A stretch of DNA of 64,000 nt from Macrotrachela quadricornifera (taxonomy: Eukaryota > Rotifera > Eurotatoria > Philodinida > Philodinidae): positions 1-64,000 of the forward strand of contig JAJEKB010000498.1 of assembly GCA_022393335.1 (NCBI GenBank), read 5' to 3'. The stretch's first letter is position 1; the number at the start of each line of letters is the position of its first letter. The translations under genes were made by a program, and so were the position numbers. This document shows, piece after piece, positions 25,601-37,774 of the stretch. The notes under the pieces are model-generated. The model had not been told where the DNA came from. It saw only the letters and a program-made list of their open reading frames with translations, and searched no databases.

Positions 25601-26221
25601 GTTTTTCTTGTTATAAGCAAATAATGCAATTTTAAAAGTTTCTCAAATCTTTATGAACTTTTGACAATAGTCATTTTTTTTCTCGATCAGACTTAGGCAT
25701 CTCTGGTATTACTGTATACATTTGGTTGATTAATGTTATACGCACATCCTGTCGTTGTTGTCGCTACAGTTGTGTCTGCAATTATATCGAGTATTTATGC
25801 TTTTCCGTAAATCTATTTACTTGAAGTTGCTACAGTATCAATATTTAATCAATATCTATAAGAAATAGAATATATATAAATAATCTTACTCGAAGCTGAA
25901 GTAATATTGGTCGTATCTAGAGAAGAAGAAAATAGATTTAATTTACTAAGAAAAATACTTACTAATTAAAGACGTTGTCACTATTGCTGTGTTACAATAA
26001 TGAAAAGATTATAATGTAAATCAATTAATTTTTACCTGATGTGGATATCATTTTTTTGTTAAGTAAGAATATATATATTTAAAAAAGTTACTAAAGAAGA
26101 AATTTACCTGTTGTCGTTGTTGTGTCTTCGATAGAAAAAAAAAGAGAAATCAAGAAAGAGAAATTTCTAATGTTCTTATTACTTAAATTGGTTGATGTTG
26201 TATTTGAATTCGTTGGCATTA
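22672..26221 (-). pseudogene. EGF-like / LamG-domain surface protein, broken
   Basis: Exons, leftwards: micro-exons 26183-26221, 26108-26125, 25963-25986, 25890-25916 and about 25749-25775 encode a Thr/Ser-rich mucin-like stalk. Then come EGF-like exons 24517-24586, 24384-24467 and 24292-24326 (pattern C-x3-C...C-x-C...C, twice). Two laminin-G/concanavalin-like domains follow: 23872-24236, 23762-23791, 23610-23710 and 22672-23440. Phases agree across all junctions from 24586 on. The intron after 23872 starts with GC (AG|GCAAGT), a known minor donor. The last exon has in-frame stops at 22951-22953 (TAA) and 22714-22716 (TGA), yet coding similarity continues to the terminal TAA at 22672. The donor after the fifth micro-exon is GA instead of GT. 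Proteins of this design are extracellular, binding glycans or matrix. The first exon and signal peptide were not found. Confidence 0.75.
22714..22953 (-). other. Two premature stops in the second LamG domain
   Basis: TAA at 22951-22953 interrupts the frame between GP and LSINTW; TGA at 22714-22716 interrupts VYA...ELNAS. Both can be explained by single C-to-T changes (CAA to TAA, CGA to TGA) in an otherwise conserved frame. Confidence 0.75.
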
Positions 26222-27033
26222 CTTTGAAAAAAAGCACATCTTATATTGATCAAATTTAACTTTTTCAGTAAAGAATTTGTTTTTCTTGCTCACATAGATG
26301 AAAGTTTTATAGAATATGAAATAAATGCAGTTTTTAGTAAAATTTCATTAACATTTTACGATTTTAGCTAAATGTGTAACAGCGTGTAGTTTTTCTAATA
26401 GGTTTTATTTATGTTTCAATTTGATCTCTTAAAAATGGAAAATCTATCATGTGGTTTCTTCAGAAAAAAAATTAGATCATCCACATATTTTCAGATGATT
26501 CAATCTGATAATCACAAAAGTATAACAGCTAGTTTCACAAATCCGATTTCAGAAAAGAAGTTCAAACATTTCGAAAGGATCTCACGAAAAGATTTGGTAA
26601 TCAATTTTATGATTGTATGTAATCCGTTTAATTATTCTGAAAAAGAGAAAATCACAGAATTTCTCTATGAAATCACTCTTGAAGTTTCTGATGTGGGATA
26701 AAATGCTGAACTATAGAAAGATATATGATCTTGCTTCCTTTCCGGAACACAAATATAGAAATCATGTATAAGTTCGTTACAAATAGTTCTAAGTATTATT
26801 TTCAATTAGTGTCTAAAATGTTGCTGAAAGAATTATTTCGTAGGTTCTTCATCAATCACTAGAATTGAACTTTTCGAACTGACAAACCACTTGCATGTTA
26901 TCTGTTCGATTATATGATTCCATTCGAGATACTATCGCATGTTTAAAAACGTGTACAGAGGCGTTATGGGAAATGTAATCACTACATTGACAACTGAAGT
27001 CTGTTTTTTTTCAGTCTAATTACTGAGAATAGT
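26222..27033. other. Intergenic stretch upstream of the EGF-LamG gene
   Basis: Contains a 96-codon open frame (26411-26701, +) without recognisable domain or splice context; I do not call it a gene. The missing 5' exons of the EGF-LamG gene may lie here. Confidence 0.35.
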
Positions 27034-27034
27034 A

Positions 27035-28026
27035 CACACAATTAATAGGCATGCATCAAAACTAATAGTTTCTTTGACCATAATCAGAGTCCTGAAGTAC
27101 TATATACTGGAAGTAGTCATGGATCCTTTACTACTATATTAGGGAGATATCTTTATGCCTTCTATTTGTATACTAGGGGACATTCAGTATACAGTAGTTT
27201 GAGGGTCTATGTGTGTCTCAATATATAGTATTTGAAGACCTATGGGAACCTCTTCTATAGGGGTAGTTCCATGAGAAATCAAACATAAAATACACAAAGC
27301 TTCCAGAATATTTTCTTTTTACTAGATTTTGTAGAGCTTTTCTCGCTGATCACTTTGACATAAAAGAGTTGCGAAATTCATTAAGAAATGACGAAGCTAT
27401 AGCTAAATAAAAAAACATAGTAAAGTGATCTAAAATGCTATTTTTTCTGATAAAATAACAGAAAAAGTTAGGCGTCTGATATCCAAGTCATTATATTCCC
27501 GTCAGATATGACATAGTAGCTTTTATAGAGTAAAACTTTCTCTGCAGAACCCAATAGGTGATTTCTCAAAAAGGTTAAAAAAATATGCTATAAATTCCAA
27601 TACAATATTTCATTAAGATTTATTCCATATATTTACATCGTCTTTAAGAAATCATCTATAGAGTTTTGTTGAGAAAATTTTGCTCTATAAAATCTACTAT
27701 GTCATACCTGACGGGAATATAACTACTTGGAAATCAGGCACCTAACTTTTTCGGACATTTTATCAGAAAAAATAGCATTTTAGACTACCTCACCATGTTT
27801 TTTTTATTTTGGTTATAGCTTATCATCTCTTAATAATGTTCACAACTTTTTTTTATCAAAGTGATCAACGAAAAAAGCTCTACAAAGTTTAGTAAAAAAG
27901 AAAATTTTCTGGTTACTTTGTATATTTGTACTTCATTACCCATGAAACTACTAACACAGAATTTGAGGACTGTGATTATAGTTAAAAGAACTATTGGTTT
28001 TGGTTTTGATGCATGCCTACACACAA
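27035..28026. mobile_element. 1-kb fold-back element
   Basis: Outer ends match as inverted repeats: AGGCATGCATCAAAAC (27056 onward) against its complement GTTTTGATGCATGCCT (about 28003-28018), continuing through AATAGTT...TTGACCATAATCA. A second, longer pair of arms runs 27262-27560 against about 27640-27956, e.g. CTAAAATGCTATTTTTTCTG against CAGAAAAAATAGCATTTTAG. The left side has about 160 bp extra between the two arm sections. No coding region. A relative of the right arm occurs at 43,880-44,030. Confidence 0.75.
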
Positions 28027-28577
28027 TCCTTGCAAAAAATAACTAAACTAAGAACTTTTTCACTAATTAATTGTAATGATGTGCTATTTGAGTCAGTTTA
28101 GGGATATTTGAATCGACAAAATCCAAGTTGGGTGCTGAAAACAATTGAAGCTAATCCGTAGTCATTCATAATCATCCGATACCGATAACTTTAAACCGGT
28201 GCAGATTCAAGTTAAAGCTTTCTTAAATTATTATTGTACGGGCTGAATATATTAGTTGTCAATTGCCCTCTTTCATGATTGCCAAATAGTAGAAAGATGA
28301 CCGTTGATAAGCGCTTGATCAATCATAATAACATCCTGTTGCGACCACAGCGTAGAACATACTTTCGTATATCAGTTCATCAGAAAATAGAATGGGGTTT
28401 GTCTACTGCGCTAAACACAAAACATAATGCTCTTCCCACGACAGTGGAATCTATTGAGATTCTCATGTATATGACCATATTAACATTATATCTTATCTTT
28501 ATGAAAGTAAATCTACAGCTTGCTCAATCTCAATACAAAGAGATTTGAATTGGAATTTTATTCATAAGGAGAACATA

Positions 28578-29425
28578 TACACTGCTGGCCAAGAGTATCC
28601 TCCATCCCCTTGAATCTCAATCACAATATGAGTTATAAATTTGAAAACTAGTGTGTACATAAATCTCGATGAATGCTGATTAGCAGAGCTAGTTTACTGT
28701 AACTATCAATATATAACAAAGCCGGCCTATTCCATTATGTGCTTCATAAATTAGTGAAAGTTTAACATACTGACTTCAAACTTATAGGAAAGATTGTCCT
28801 ACAGATCATCAGTATTCTCTGAAATGTTTAACCTTATATCTTTTACTAAAAAGAATTGACACTATGTTCAAGTATTAGATGTTGTCATAGGTCTCGTTAT
28901 TCGAATAATCAAGTAATTGACGTCATCTTTTTGGTAAATAGTTAACATATCAAGCAGCACAGTTCTAACACAAAAAAGTTACAAAAATCAGTGAATATCA
29001 TGGAAAACAAGACATAAACTCTTATAATCGAAGTTTTTCTTTATTCTGACAAAGCTGAAGGAGATAGGGACTGAGAATATGAATTCCCTATACGTTACAC
29101 AAACACATAACGATTTTCGAACTTGAGCATAGTGGCAATCTGTCTAGTAAAACATATAAGACTAAACATTTCGGAGAATACTAAGGATCTGCAGAACAAC
29201 CTTTCTTGTAAGTTTGAAATTGATGTGTCAAACTTTTACCGATTTATGAAGTATACGATGGAGACAGATCTCATACATTATAACTTTCTTATACTTCATG
29301 CAGTTAGGTTGTGGATGGTATCGCTGACTAGCATTTATCGAAAACAGTGTACACACTAGTTTTCAGATCTACATCTCATATTGTGACTGAAATCCAGGGG
29401 CTATATACTTTTGACCAGTAATGTA
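28578..29425. mobile_element. Tc1/mariner-type fold-back element with ~300-bp arms
   Basis: Termini TACACTGCTGGCCAAGAGTA (28578) and TACATTACTGGTCAAAAGTA (complement, ending 29425) resemble the CACTGCTGGCCAAAAGTAT ends of Tc1-like transposons, and the outermost TA at each side fits the TA target. The inverted similarity continues for about 300 bp (28578-28870 against 29115-29425), leaving a loop of about 240 bp. No transposase is encoded. Confidence 0.75.
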
Positions 29426-29888
29426 TAAGTCAGAAAAAATCTTGAATGATTTGTGCGTAAGTTACTTTTTCGCCGAGACATCGTCAATTTAAGACAATAG
29501 CTCTTATACAAAACCACATTTTGAGACATTTTTTCTAACGAGATGAATCGGAGACAAGTGCAAAACGAGGTCACTTGCTGGTTGATTCGTGGATCTTTGT
29601 ATATTTCAATTAGGTTCTTATATATATATATACTTAAGTGTACTGAATGCTTTCCCCAAATTTTTTTTAGAGAACATCACTGGTCTGTCACTCTTAATGT
29701 CAAATTGTAACCAAGTTCCAGACGGCTCGATAAATAATTAATCCAAAAGTCTGTGAAAATTTGCAGAGAGATCCAGTGCACCAAGTAAATTTATATTCAG
29801 ATTAAAGAGAGAAAAGAAGAGAAATGTTAATTTTCATTTTTTTTGTAACGAAAACAGAAAATCAAACACTTTAGAACATTTAATAGTG

Positions 29889-30299
29889 CTAGGAGTGAAT
29901 CTTACCATTTGAACTGAGATTAACACCAAGTAGTGTAGCTAGAGCAGCGCAAACACTAACTACCATCAAGGGAACTATACCAAATTTAAAAATTGGTGAA
30001 GTATAAAATGTACCACTTGTGATCCTATACAGTAAATAGTCAATATGAAAACAATTCTAAAAGTTTTTTTCTTTGTTTACGGCTGGACCGATGGGACATT
30101 TTGAATAGTAGAAAGATCAGCTTCGACCTTCATAGGTGTTTCTGGTTGTGCCGATTCAAGAGGTTCACCCTTTCGTTTTAAATGAAAAAAATGTTTGAAA
30201 CGTCGATGAAAGTTAAATTAATCTTACCGATTTTGTCTTGTGCGTAAGGAAAGGTGTAGGTAAAAACTCTCCTGATACAGCAGCGCTGCTTGTTGGCAT
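29889..30299 (-). CDS. Small single-pass membrane protein, unknown
   Basis: Exons 30228-30299, 30081-30169 and 29889-30024 join in phase to 297 bp (98 aa). The N-terminal 60 residues are polar (Pro, Thr, Glu, Lys). They are followed by one strongly hydrophobic stretch near residues 70-90 (FGIVPLMVVSVCAALATLLG) and a short tail. This suggests a tail-anchored or single-pass protein. The exon 2 acceptor (AAAG|GGT) is weak, and the frame could instead splice at the GGTAAG near 29905 into a further exon, so the C-terminus is uncertain. Family not recognised. Confidence 0.45.
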
Positions 30300-31580
30300 G
30301 ATTTTTATGTAACAATTGATCTGTTGTTATGTCTCTATTAGCAGTTAAAAGCAATGAAAAAATAATGTACTGTTTCAAAAAATATTCAGTTATTTTTCTT
30401 TGAAGTGACAATTGTAAGCAATACGATGTAATTGACGATGTAATTTTCTTCTCGACAACAAGTCTTTGAATTCTTGTAGAAATAATTTACTGTATGTTTT
30501 GTCACACACCCTTTGTTTAGTTTACCAGCAAATACATTACGTTGTTCTGTTCGTCTCTCAGTTACTTCAACTCCTTACAACCTTCCCATCTTGAAAAACA
30601 GTACAATATGCCAATGCTGTTGTTATGGCTGACAAGAAAACGAGACTGAGAAGATGAAAAATTTGTAAAAACTCACAATGACATAAATTATAAAAGACGT
30701 GCGAGATGAAACACTTCTTCCGCTTTTCGAAATCATTTTTACAACAAACTTACTTCCTATATTCATCAACTAAGCTTGAGATTGGAGCAGTTTTTCAAAG
30801 TATTGTAACTAATAGATTGATTTCTTCGTTGTCTTTCATTCTTCCTTTCTCCTTCCTGGATTTATTCTGCGCATCTATATATAAATATGTTTCTCTTGGA
30901 TGATGGTTAGTGATTAGATATAATGATTTGTCGTTATGTGTGCGTGTACATGTGTGTGATATTCGTTTTCGAAATAAAAAAGATAACTAGATGGCATTCG
31001 AGTTTCACTCAATTGCGAAATACGATGCGAATGTAAGATTATGATGTAAATCGTAATACTGATGAAAATAAATCTACATGAGGAATCAAAAGATGTGTTA
31101 TGGGAATAATTCGTTCGTTTTTGAATTTGTTTAATCTATAGAGATAGATAGAGAGGAAGTATTCCTTGAATTGTTGCTGAAGATCGAAAATTTTGATTAT
31201 TGATAATTATATTTATTTCAAAAAAATCTTTTTGAGATTTAAATAAGAACCACATCAACACTATCATCCATTGGATTATAATAGAATTATTTTAATTCAC
31301 GAATATTTAGTTAACGAATTTCGAAAATGAAAACAAACAGAGACGTTTTCAAACAAAAACAAAGTCATGTATCCCATTTTTTATTGCATGAAAAACAAAA
31401 ATACTTCGAAGATTTGATTTTGGTTTTGGTTTCATTTTCGTTAATTTTATCAATTTGAATTGTCATCTATTATCAGATGTTTCGGTATCCATTACCTATC
31501 GTCTTCTGTTCGCTTAGCTGTAACTCAGCTGTTGAAAGAAAACAGCGAATAACTCTCACTACTATGTTCATTTTAATTAT
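30300..31580. other. Intergenic stretch with a dispersed repeat copy
   Basis: No gene recognised. 30984-31031 is a second copy of the AACTAGATGGCATTCGAG repeat seen at 5745-5796, differing mainly by C/T and G/A transitions. Confidence 0.45.
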
Positions 31581-31589
31581 CTCTTGTGA

Positions 31590-31960
31590 GAAGCTACGAG
31601 TAGATACACAGGCCATTTCAAAAGTAGTAAGAGACATGGGATGGGTACCTATGAATATGTTAATGGTGAAAAATATCAGGGTAATGGGACCATTGATCGA
31701 ATCAATGGAAAAGGAATTCCCACATTTTCAAATGGAAATCGATATGAAGGAGCAAGGAAAGCTGGAAAACGACATGGTTATGGCGTTTTAATTATTGGGC
31801 TAACGATAAAATGAATGGAAGTGGAAAATATATCTGGCCGACGAATATACAATATGAAGGGACATTTGGAGATAATAAAAAGTATGGGTAAGACGCATTA
31901 AGGTATACCAATGGACGTATTAAACAAGGTCTCTAGGACAATGGTCAATTTAAAGGTTGA
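31590..31960 (+). pseudogene. MORN-repeat protein remnant
   Basis: In the frame through 31640 the sequence reads as MORN units: GMGTYEYVNGEKYQGNGT, then GKGIPTFSNGNRYEGA and KRHGYGV. After a one-base shift it continues with MNGSGKYIW...QYEGTFGDNKKYG until a TAA near 31890, then YTNGRIKQGL and a TAG. MORN repeats bind membranes or scaffold proteins. The frameshift and stops show a relic of a larger gene. No start or splice structure can be assigned. Confidence 0.65.
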
Positions 31961-32154
31961 TATTTACGATATCATCTTGAAGGTATCAGTGTGAATGAAG
32001 AAGAAATATACACATCTATATCACACCTACTGACTTTTGATTGACATATACAAAGGTTACATAAGCATGTAAATAACTATCACAACTATTTTATTTATCG
32101 GAAATTATGTATGTATTCATAGAAGTCAATTAAAGTTATTATAGTTGTTGAATT

Positions 32155-33421
32155 TTAACTCGCATCGATACTTTTTACTGGTTCCACCCAATCATAGTTA
32201 CCAACTACTTGTAAAAGCCAATTTTGAGACGGATCATATCCAATAAAATCTTGAGGAAAACCAACTTCGAATTCATACGCTTTATTGATTTCTTCGATTT
32301 CTTCTTTACTTAAACGTACTTTCAATGCTTCGATGTTATCTTGTAAATGCTCCACTTTTCGAATACCAACAATAGGAAAGATATACGGTTGTTTTGCCAT
32401 AACATAAGCAAGAGCAACTTGAGTGAGAGAAACATTTTTACTCTTGCCAATTTTGTTTAAGACAGTAGTCACAGCTTGATCCGCTTCAGATGGACCTAGA
32501 AATATTTCGAGAAAATGACTTTCAGTTGAAAACTCGTCATAAAAGATATTGTTAAAATCATTTAAGAATCTTACCTTTGACTGGACCAATACTTGCTCTT
32601 CCTTTATCACCAGTCTTCTCCATGGCTTCTATTTGTTCTTTTGTTTTGAAATTACCTCTACCTAATGCTCCCCAAGGTGCAAAAGCCATTCCTTCATCTC
32701 GTATCATTGGAAAAATCTCTCTTTCTGCATCACGTTTAGCAGCATTGTATAAACCTTGATAAACCGAAAATTGACGAAGTCCATGATCTCGAGCATATTG
32801 ATTTGCTTTGGCAACAACCCATGCCGGTGTGTCACTAACACCTAAGTATAAAACTTTACCTGCTTTTACTAAATGATCGAGCGATTGCATCAATTCAGCA
32901 ATCGAACAAGTATAATCCCACCTAAAAGTTTATAAGGATTAGTTTTGTTCTAACATGTGAGAAAAAAAAAGAAATGATTACCAATGTATGTAGAGTAAAT
33001 CGATATAATCGGTTTGAAGTTTTTTTAGAGAAGCAGCAACACTTTCATGTAAACATTTAGTTGAATTACCAGCAAAATTGACATGAATTGGTTGTTTCTT
33101 CCAATCTGATCGATATCCACTGGAAAACTTAGTTGCAATAACCATTTGACTTCGATTCTGTCGTTTAGTCATCCATTCTCCAATTATTATTTCACTCTGT
33201 TCATCTTGATAATTACTTGAAGTATCAATAAAATTTCCACCGGCATCAAAAAATGCATCAAGAATCTTGAATGAATTCTCTTTTGATTGTGTACCCATAA
33301 ATTCCCAAACATCGCCAAGTGACATTGCTCCAAGACATAATGGTGATACACGAACAGCTGCAGTAGGTGCCAAAACACGGTATCGTGCCAGAGTACTAAC
33401 AGGAGGTGGTGCTGGTTCCAT
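32155..33421 (-). CDS. Aldo-keto reductase, fungal aryl-alcohol dehydrogenase type
   Basis: Exons 32982-33421, 32575-32921 and 32155-32495 join through short GT-AG introns in consistent phase to 1,128 bp (375 aa). It is an NADP-dependent aldo-keto reductase TIM barrel. The catalytic tetrad is visible as Asp66 (GGNFIDTSSNY), Tyr71, Lys98 (VIATKFS) and His146 (LLYIHWWD). C-terminal features are SLTQVALAYVMAKQPYIFPIVGIRKVEHLQDN and the PSQNW tail. Length and the MEPAPPPVSTLARYRVL N-terminus resemble fungal aryl-alcohol / norsolorinic-acid-type reductases, which reduce aromatic aldehydes or polyketide carbonyls. Acquisition from fungi is plausible because bdelloids carry many such genes, but this is inference. 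The gene looks intact and stands alone. Confidence 0.9.
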
Positions 33422-34683
33422 GTTTTAAACTATGAGTATCTAAACATAAGAAATATTGTGATAACTGAATTTTATAATGATGAAGTAATCAAGTAAAAGA
33501 GTACGATTGTTTTGTGTTTATACGTTACTACAAAGCGTGGTAAGAATGTTAGGAAAAGAAACAGAAACTGTCGGTATTTATACCACAACGTATTAACACA
33601 AGTTAATAAGTATTGAATGAAAGAGAAAAAGAACGGCCTTGTTATACCTCTAAAAACACTTTAATGCTGTACTTTTTTTTTTGCATTACCGTGTGATGAC
33701 GATGCATAATTTACTACACCATGTTTCGTGTTTCGCTACGAATACTGCGTCATTATGAAAAATTTTTTTGTTGATAAAAGTGGAGAAAATATATGATCAT
33801 TTCAGTAATCAACGAGGATTTTCGAGCATAATCTTTATTTTATATGCGAAAAAAATATTCAAAATTCAATCGAACAAACTATGATAGGTGTAAAAACAAT
33901 ACAATAATCGGTCGTTTCTATCAATTTAAGAAGCAAATTTACTCTCGTATCAATATCAGCTTCTTGACACAACACTTTCAGTTGTAAATATTTATTTAAT
34001 TTTAAGAAAATATAATTGTGCTCGATGCTCGAAGAAATTGTGTTTTCAACACTTTTTTACCAATTATCATTTCCATTAAAAACACAATAAATATTTTTAC
34101 GAATCGTGGCTCTATAAAACTGCTCCATTACTCCCTTTATCACAAATTGCTATTAATATGTGTGAAAAACGGAATAGAAAGAAAAAACCAACATCTTTAA
34201 AAATGAGTCTTTAAATCGAAAGCGGGCAAAAACCATTGTGATATTCTGAATCAGTACCTTCGATTATCTATTTTTAGCTGAGTTTCAGCTCAAAAGCGAG
34301 GAGACAGTTGGTGGTCTTCTCTCTTGAGATCCTTCAACACAATATTAAAGAGATAATTGAAACAAATACTTAATTGATAAACATGTGCTTATGAACTTTT
34401 CAGTTTTCAAAGCCTTCATTCCTTTGATAGAAAAAATATTGGAACATGAAAAAACGAAATAAGTAAAAAAAAATTGATTTACACGACGTAATAAAAAGAA
34501 GAGAAATGAGAGAAAAAATAAACTTCAATTATTTCAAAACTTGTTTTATTCGGCAATAAATACATAGACAGTAGATGAAATTTTGTTTTTTTATTTGAAA
34601 AATTTTACATTTAATGAAAAATACAATTACTGTTATTTTAATATTTTTTTTATAAACTTGAAAATGTTTAATAGATCTGTTGA
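33422..34683. other. Intergenic stretch
   Basis: AT-rich. It contains the 5' flank of the minus-strand reductase and the 3' flank of the next small gene; no other feature recognised. Confidence 0.4.
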
Positions 34684-34962
34684 TTAACCACTCCATTCAT
34701 GATAAATCATGGCGCCACCGGGAAGTGTATAAGTTTGTTCCCTGTATGATGAATTCTGTCCATTTCCAGCACTATCAAGACCTGAGTTTGCAGTTGCAGA
34801 TGGAGCAAGACCAAATGGATCAGTCATCCACTGTTCACTACCAAAATTTGCAGCTAGAAAATACAAAAAAAAGGAACAATTACATTCATATCTTTCTGAC
34901 AACTACATACGAGGTTTTGGAGCATGCTGTTGTGCATGATTTTGTCGATTGTTAGACGACAT
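34684..34962 (-). CDS. Small two-exon protein, unknown
   Basis: Exons 34911-34962 and 34684-34853 join in phase 1 to 222 bp (73 aa). ATG follows an A/C-rich leader. The N-terminus is Asn/Gln/His-rich (MSSNNRQNHAQQHAPKP). The remainder is Gly/Ser/Asn-rich with aromatic anchors and ends TLPGGAMIYHEWSG. It is soluble, with no membrane segment. The clean 57-bp intron with a TTTTCTAG acceptor argues for a real gene; function unknown. Confidence 0.55.
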
Positions 34963-35685
34963 TTGCTTGTTGAGAATCAAACAATAAATTGTGTTAATAC
35001 TTGGATTGTGCTTGTGTGTAAATATTAGAGTATTTATAGATCTCTTTCTATATTGATTGATATTGAAAGTTGACGTCAGAGAAAAAAATGATGAGCAAGT
35101 ATATACATAGATATGACGTCGAGATATTTTTTACTTTTTTGTAACACGTCGGAAGAAAAAAGCCAAGGTTTGAAACGTGTTTTTCTTACGCATGTATATA
35201 CATATATAATAGTTCTCTTACTTTCTTCTCTCTATCCTTGATAAAAATATAAGCATTCTTTATTCATTTTTACTTGCGTCAACGATCGCTCATGCATAAG
35301 ACTAAATAGAAAAAAAAACAACTAGTGATGAGTTGAAGGATACAACCAGTGAAATGCTTATTATTTAGTTTTCTTGAGATCCTTCAAATTTTGATGTTTT
35401 GATAAATTCAGTCTGTTAAAAAGACTCAAATAAGAATTAATTGAATTAATTCTCAATAATTTATTTTGTTGTAAAGAAATAGTCGAAAGCTCGGGGAAAC
35501 AAAATTGTTCTGTAACGGTAATATCGATGTCATCATTTCTAAACGATAAAATTCAGTTTGATTGTCGCACAATGATGAATTGCTCTTTGTACCATTGATC
35601 AAATCAAATCTAGCCTTTGTCTTGATTTAAGTTAGAAGAAAATTGTACTTTGGTTTTCTTGTGAGGGTAGATGTGAGTTTGACTA
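34963..35685. other. Divergent promoter region between two small genes
   Basis: Lies between the minus-strand gene starting at 34962 and the plus-strand gene starting at 35686. It probably contains both promoters. No specific motif is supported. Confidence 0.35.
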
Positions 35686-36371
35686 ATGCGTCTTGAACGT
35701 AAAACATCGAGCGAACGTTTTACAGTATTATCGACATGGGATATCCTTTTATTTCAAGGTAAGCAGCAAGACCATGATGTTTTAAACATCTGATTTTAAA
35801 AAATGACTTGTTGTTTGGTATAGTAATTGTTCACGAAATTAACTTTACAAAATAGATTTAAACGAGCTGATTTTCAAATATGAAGAGGAACAAGAACAAA
35901 AATATTCAAATGATCTTGACAAAGCATTGAAGTATGTAAGTGTTGATGGTGCTACTATGTTGACTTTCGATTTTGTCATGAGTTGTCAATACTCAACCTA
36001 GGTTCTCATAAAGTTTTTATAATCTATCTTTCATTGTTCTATAGAGTGTTGACAATACTTTGCTAGTTTTGAATGAATTTGATAATAATGTTGTTTCAAA
36101 TGATGAAGAACCAGATATTGAACAACCATCTTCATTGCCAGAATCAATTCAAATAGTTTGTCATTTAAAATTATTATCAACAACTCAACATTCAAAACTC
36201 CATTTACTATTAAAACAATTACAATCAAAGTTCATGGCTGTTTATGTAGATTCAAACACTGTGAAACAGAAATCTATTCTGGATTTTTTAAAAACCTATT
36301 CATTCAGGAAAAGTATATCTTTAGCCAATATTTGTTTGTCCATATCCTTTAACAACACTCCATTATACTGA
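35686..36371 (+). CDS. Unknown 159-aa protein, three exons
   Basis: Exons 35686-35758, 35856-35935 and 36045-36371 join with agreeing phases to 480 bp (159 aa). The first exon encodes a basic start and TVLSTWDILLFQ. The second is an acidic Glu/Gln-rich probable coiled coil. The third has an acidic linker, then a helical region VCHLKLLSTTQHSKLHLLLKQ and DFLKTYS. No domain recognised and no membrane segment or signal peptide. The acceptor/donor pairs are good (ACAAAATAG, TAT|GTAAGTG, TCTATAG). The true 3' end could differ if another exon exists. Confidence 0.45.
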
Positions 36372-37774
36372 AATTTTTTCAGTGGTCCAAGCAGGGTTCA
36401 TATTAGACAGGTTTTATTATATATTAAAAAAGCATGCAAAATACTTTCAATTTTTTAAAAATAATCTTCAAACTAAATAAGAAGTATATTTTTTGAGATG
36501 GATACCCATTCTGAGTCACATTCAGCAACATATTTTCCTTTTCGATAAAAATGACAACCATCATTATTTACTGGTCGAAATGTAATTGCTTCACATTCAC
36601 TATGCTTTTGACATTCTTCAAAACATTGTGCAATCGATTGGACTTTAACATATTGAAAATGATTAGCTAAACGAATTCCTTGATAATAATGAACATTGGT
36701 ATTCTTTGCTTTTAAAGAATTAATCATTCCATTAATATCAATCCATTTATTGAATTTTAAGATAATTTCGCCTGTTAATACTTTTGGATCAGAAGTTAGT
36801 GTAAAATTGGAACTGATATCACGTCATTTTCGCAAATGTGACCAAAATTGTATTGATTAATCATAATTATAAAATAATTGACTTCTAAATTCTGGATAGA
36901 AATTATGTTGATTTCGAAGTCGGTGTGAGGATAAGACTTGAAAGTCAACAAATGTAGTCTTCAATTTGTTCCAGATATACTTGTGCTTCTATTGTATTAC
37001 CAGGAATATTTTTGTGCTGCCATAATATTGAAGAAGTAGCTGTTCGGCGAGGATCAGCAATTCTTATGCTAGCAGCCACTGTACACCATCCACAATTTAT
37101 TGTGCTTGTGTTTTGTGGTGCATCATTCACAACTGTAAGCTGCCATGGCTCTATTCTATTTAAAAGGAAATCTATTTCTGCATTTTTCCTTTCTATATTT
37201 GCCTGATTTCTTTCTTCAATGATTCGATTGATACGTCTGTTAATTTCATCGTAACTGTAAGTGTTGAGAAAGTGATTATTCATTTCATTGTTAAAGTCCC
37301 AACTCGATGATGGACTTTCGTCTAGATCCATAGCTTGAACTCATTTCGTGTTATCAGGAAGGACATGCTAATATTAATATTTATTTATTATTATATACTC
37401 TCCCTTCTTTTATTATATATATATATTTATATAATTAGCAAATTAATTAAATGTTAAAGTTAAAAACTTTTTATTAAAATTTTTGGTTTAATTTCTATTT
37501 TTAATTTGACATTTAAGATATATTTATTTATTGTAATTGTTAATTAAGATGGACGTAAGGATTTTTATTATGTGATAAATATATTAGTATAATGAAATAA
37601 GTAAATAAATATAGGCGAACCAAAATAAAAATAAATAAAATAAACAAATGAATAAATAAATATAAGCAAAATAAATAAATAAATGAAAAAAGGTAAAATT
37701 AAAAAATGATATAATAAATATACATATAATGAGAATATGTGACGTTTCGACAATCGAAGTAGTCTTCGTCGAAC

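Noticed and set aside
26411..26701. 96-codon frame between the EGF-LamG gene and the fold-back element
   Set aside because: No domain, signal peptide or exon partners; length is compatible with chance in AT-rich DNA.
28279..28548. 89-codon frame as a transposase fragment
   Set aside because: It lies outside the adjacent Tc1-like termini and no catalytic motif is visible.
36945..37331. A separate gene starting MDLDESPSSSW
   Set aside because: Its start lies exactly at the 13-bp duplication of the inserted transposon and continues the frame of the exon ending at 40477, so it is the downstream part of the same gene.
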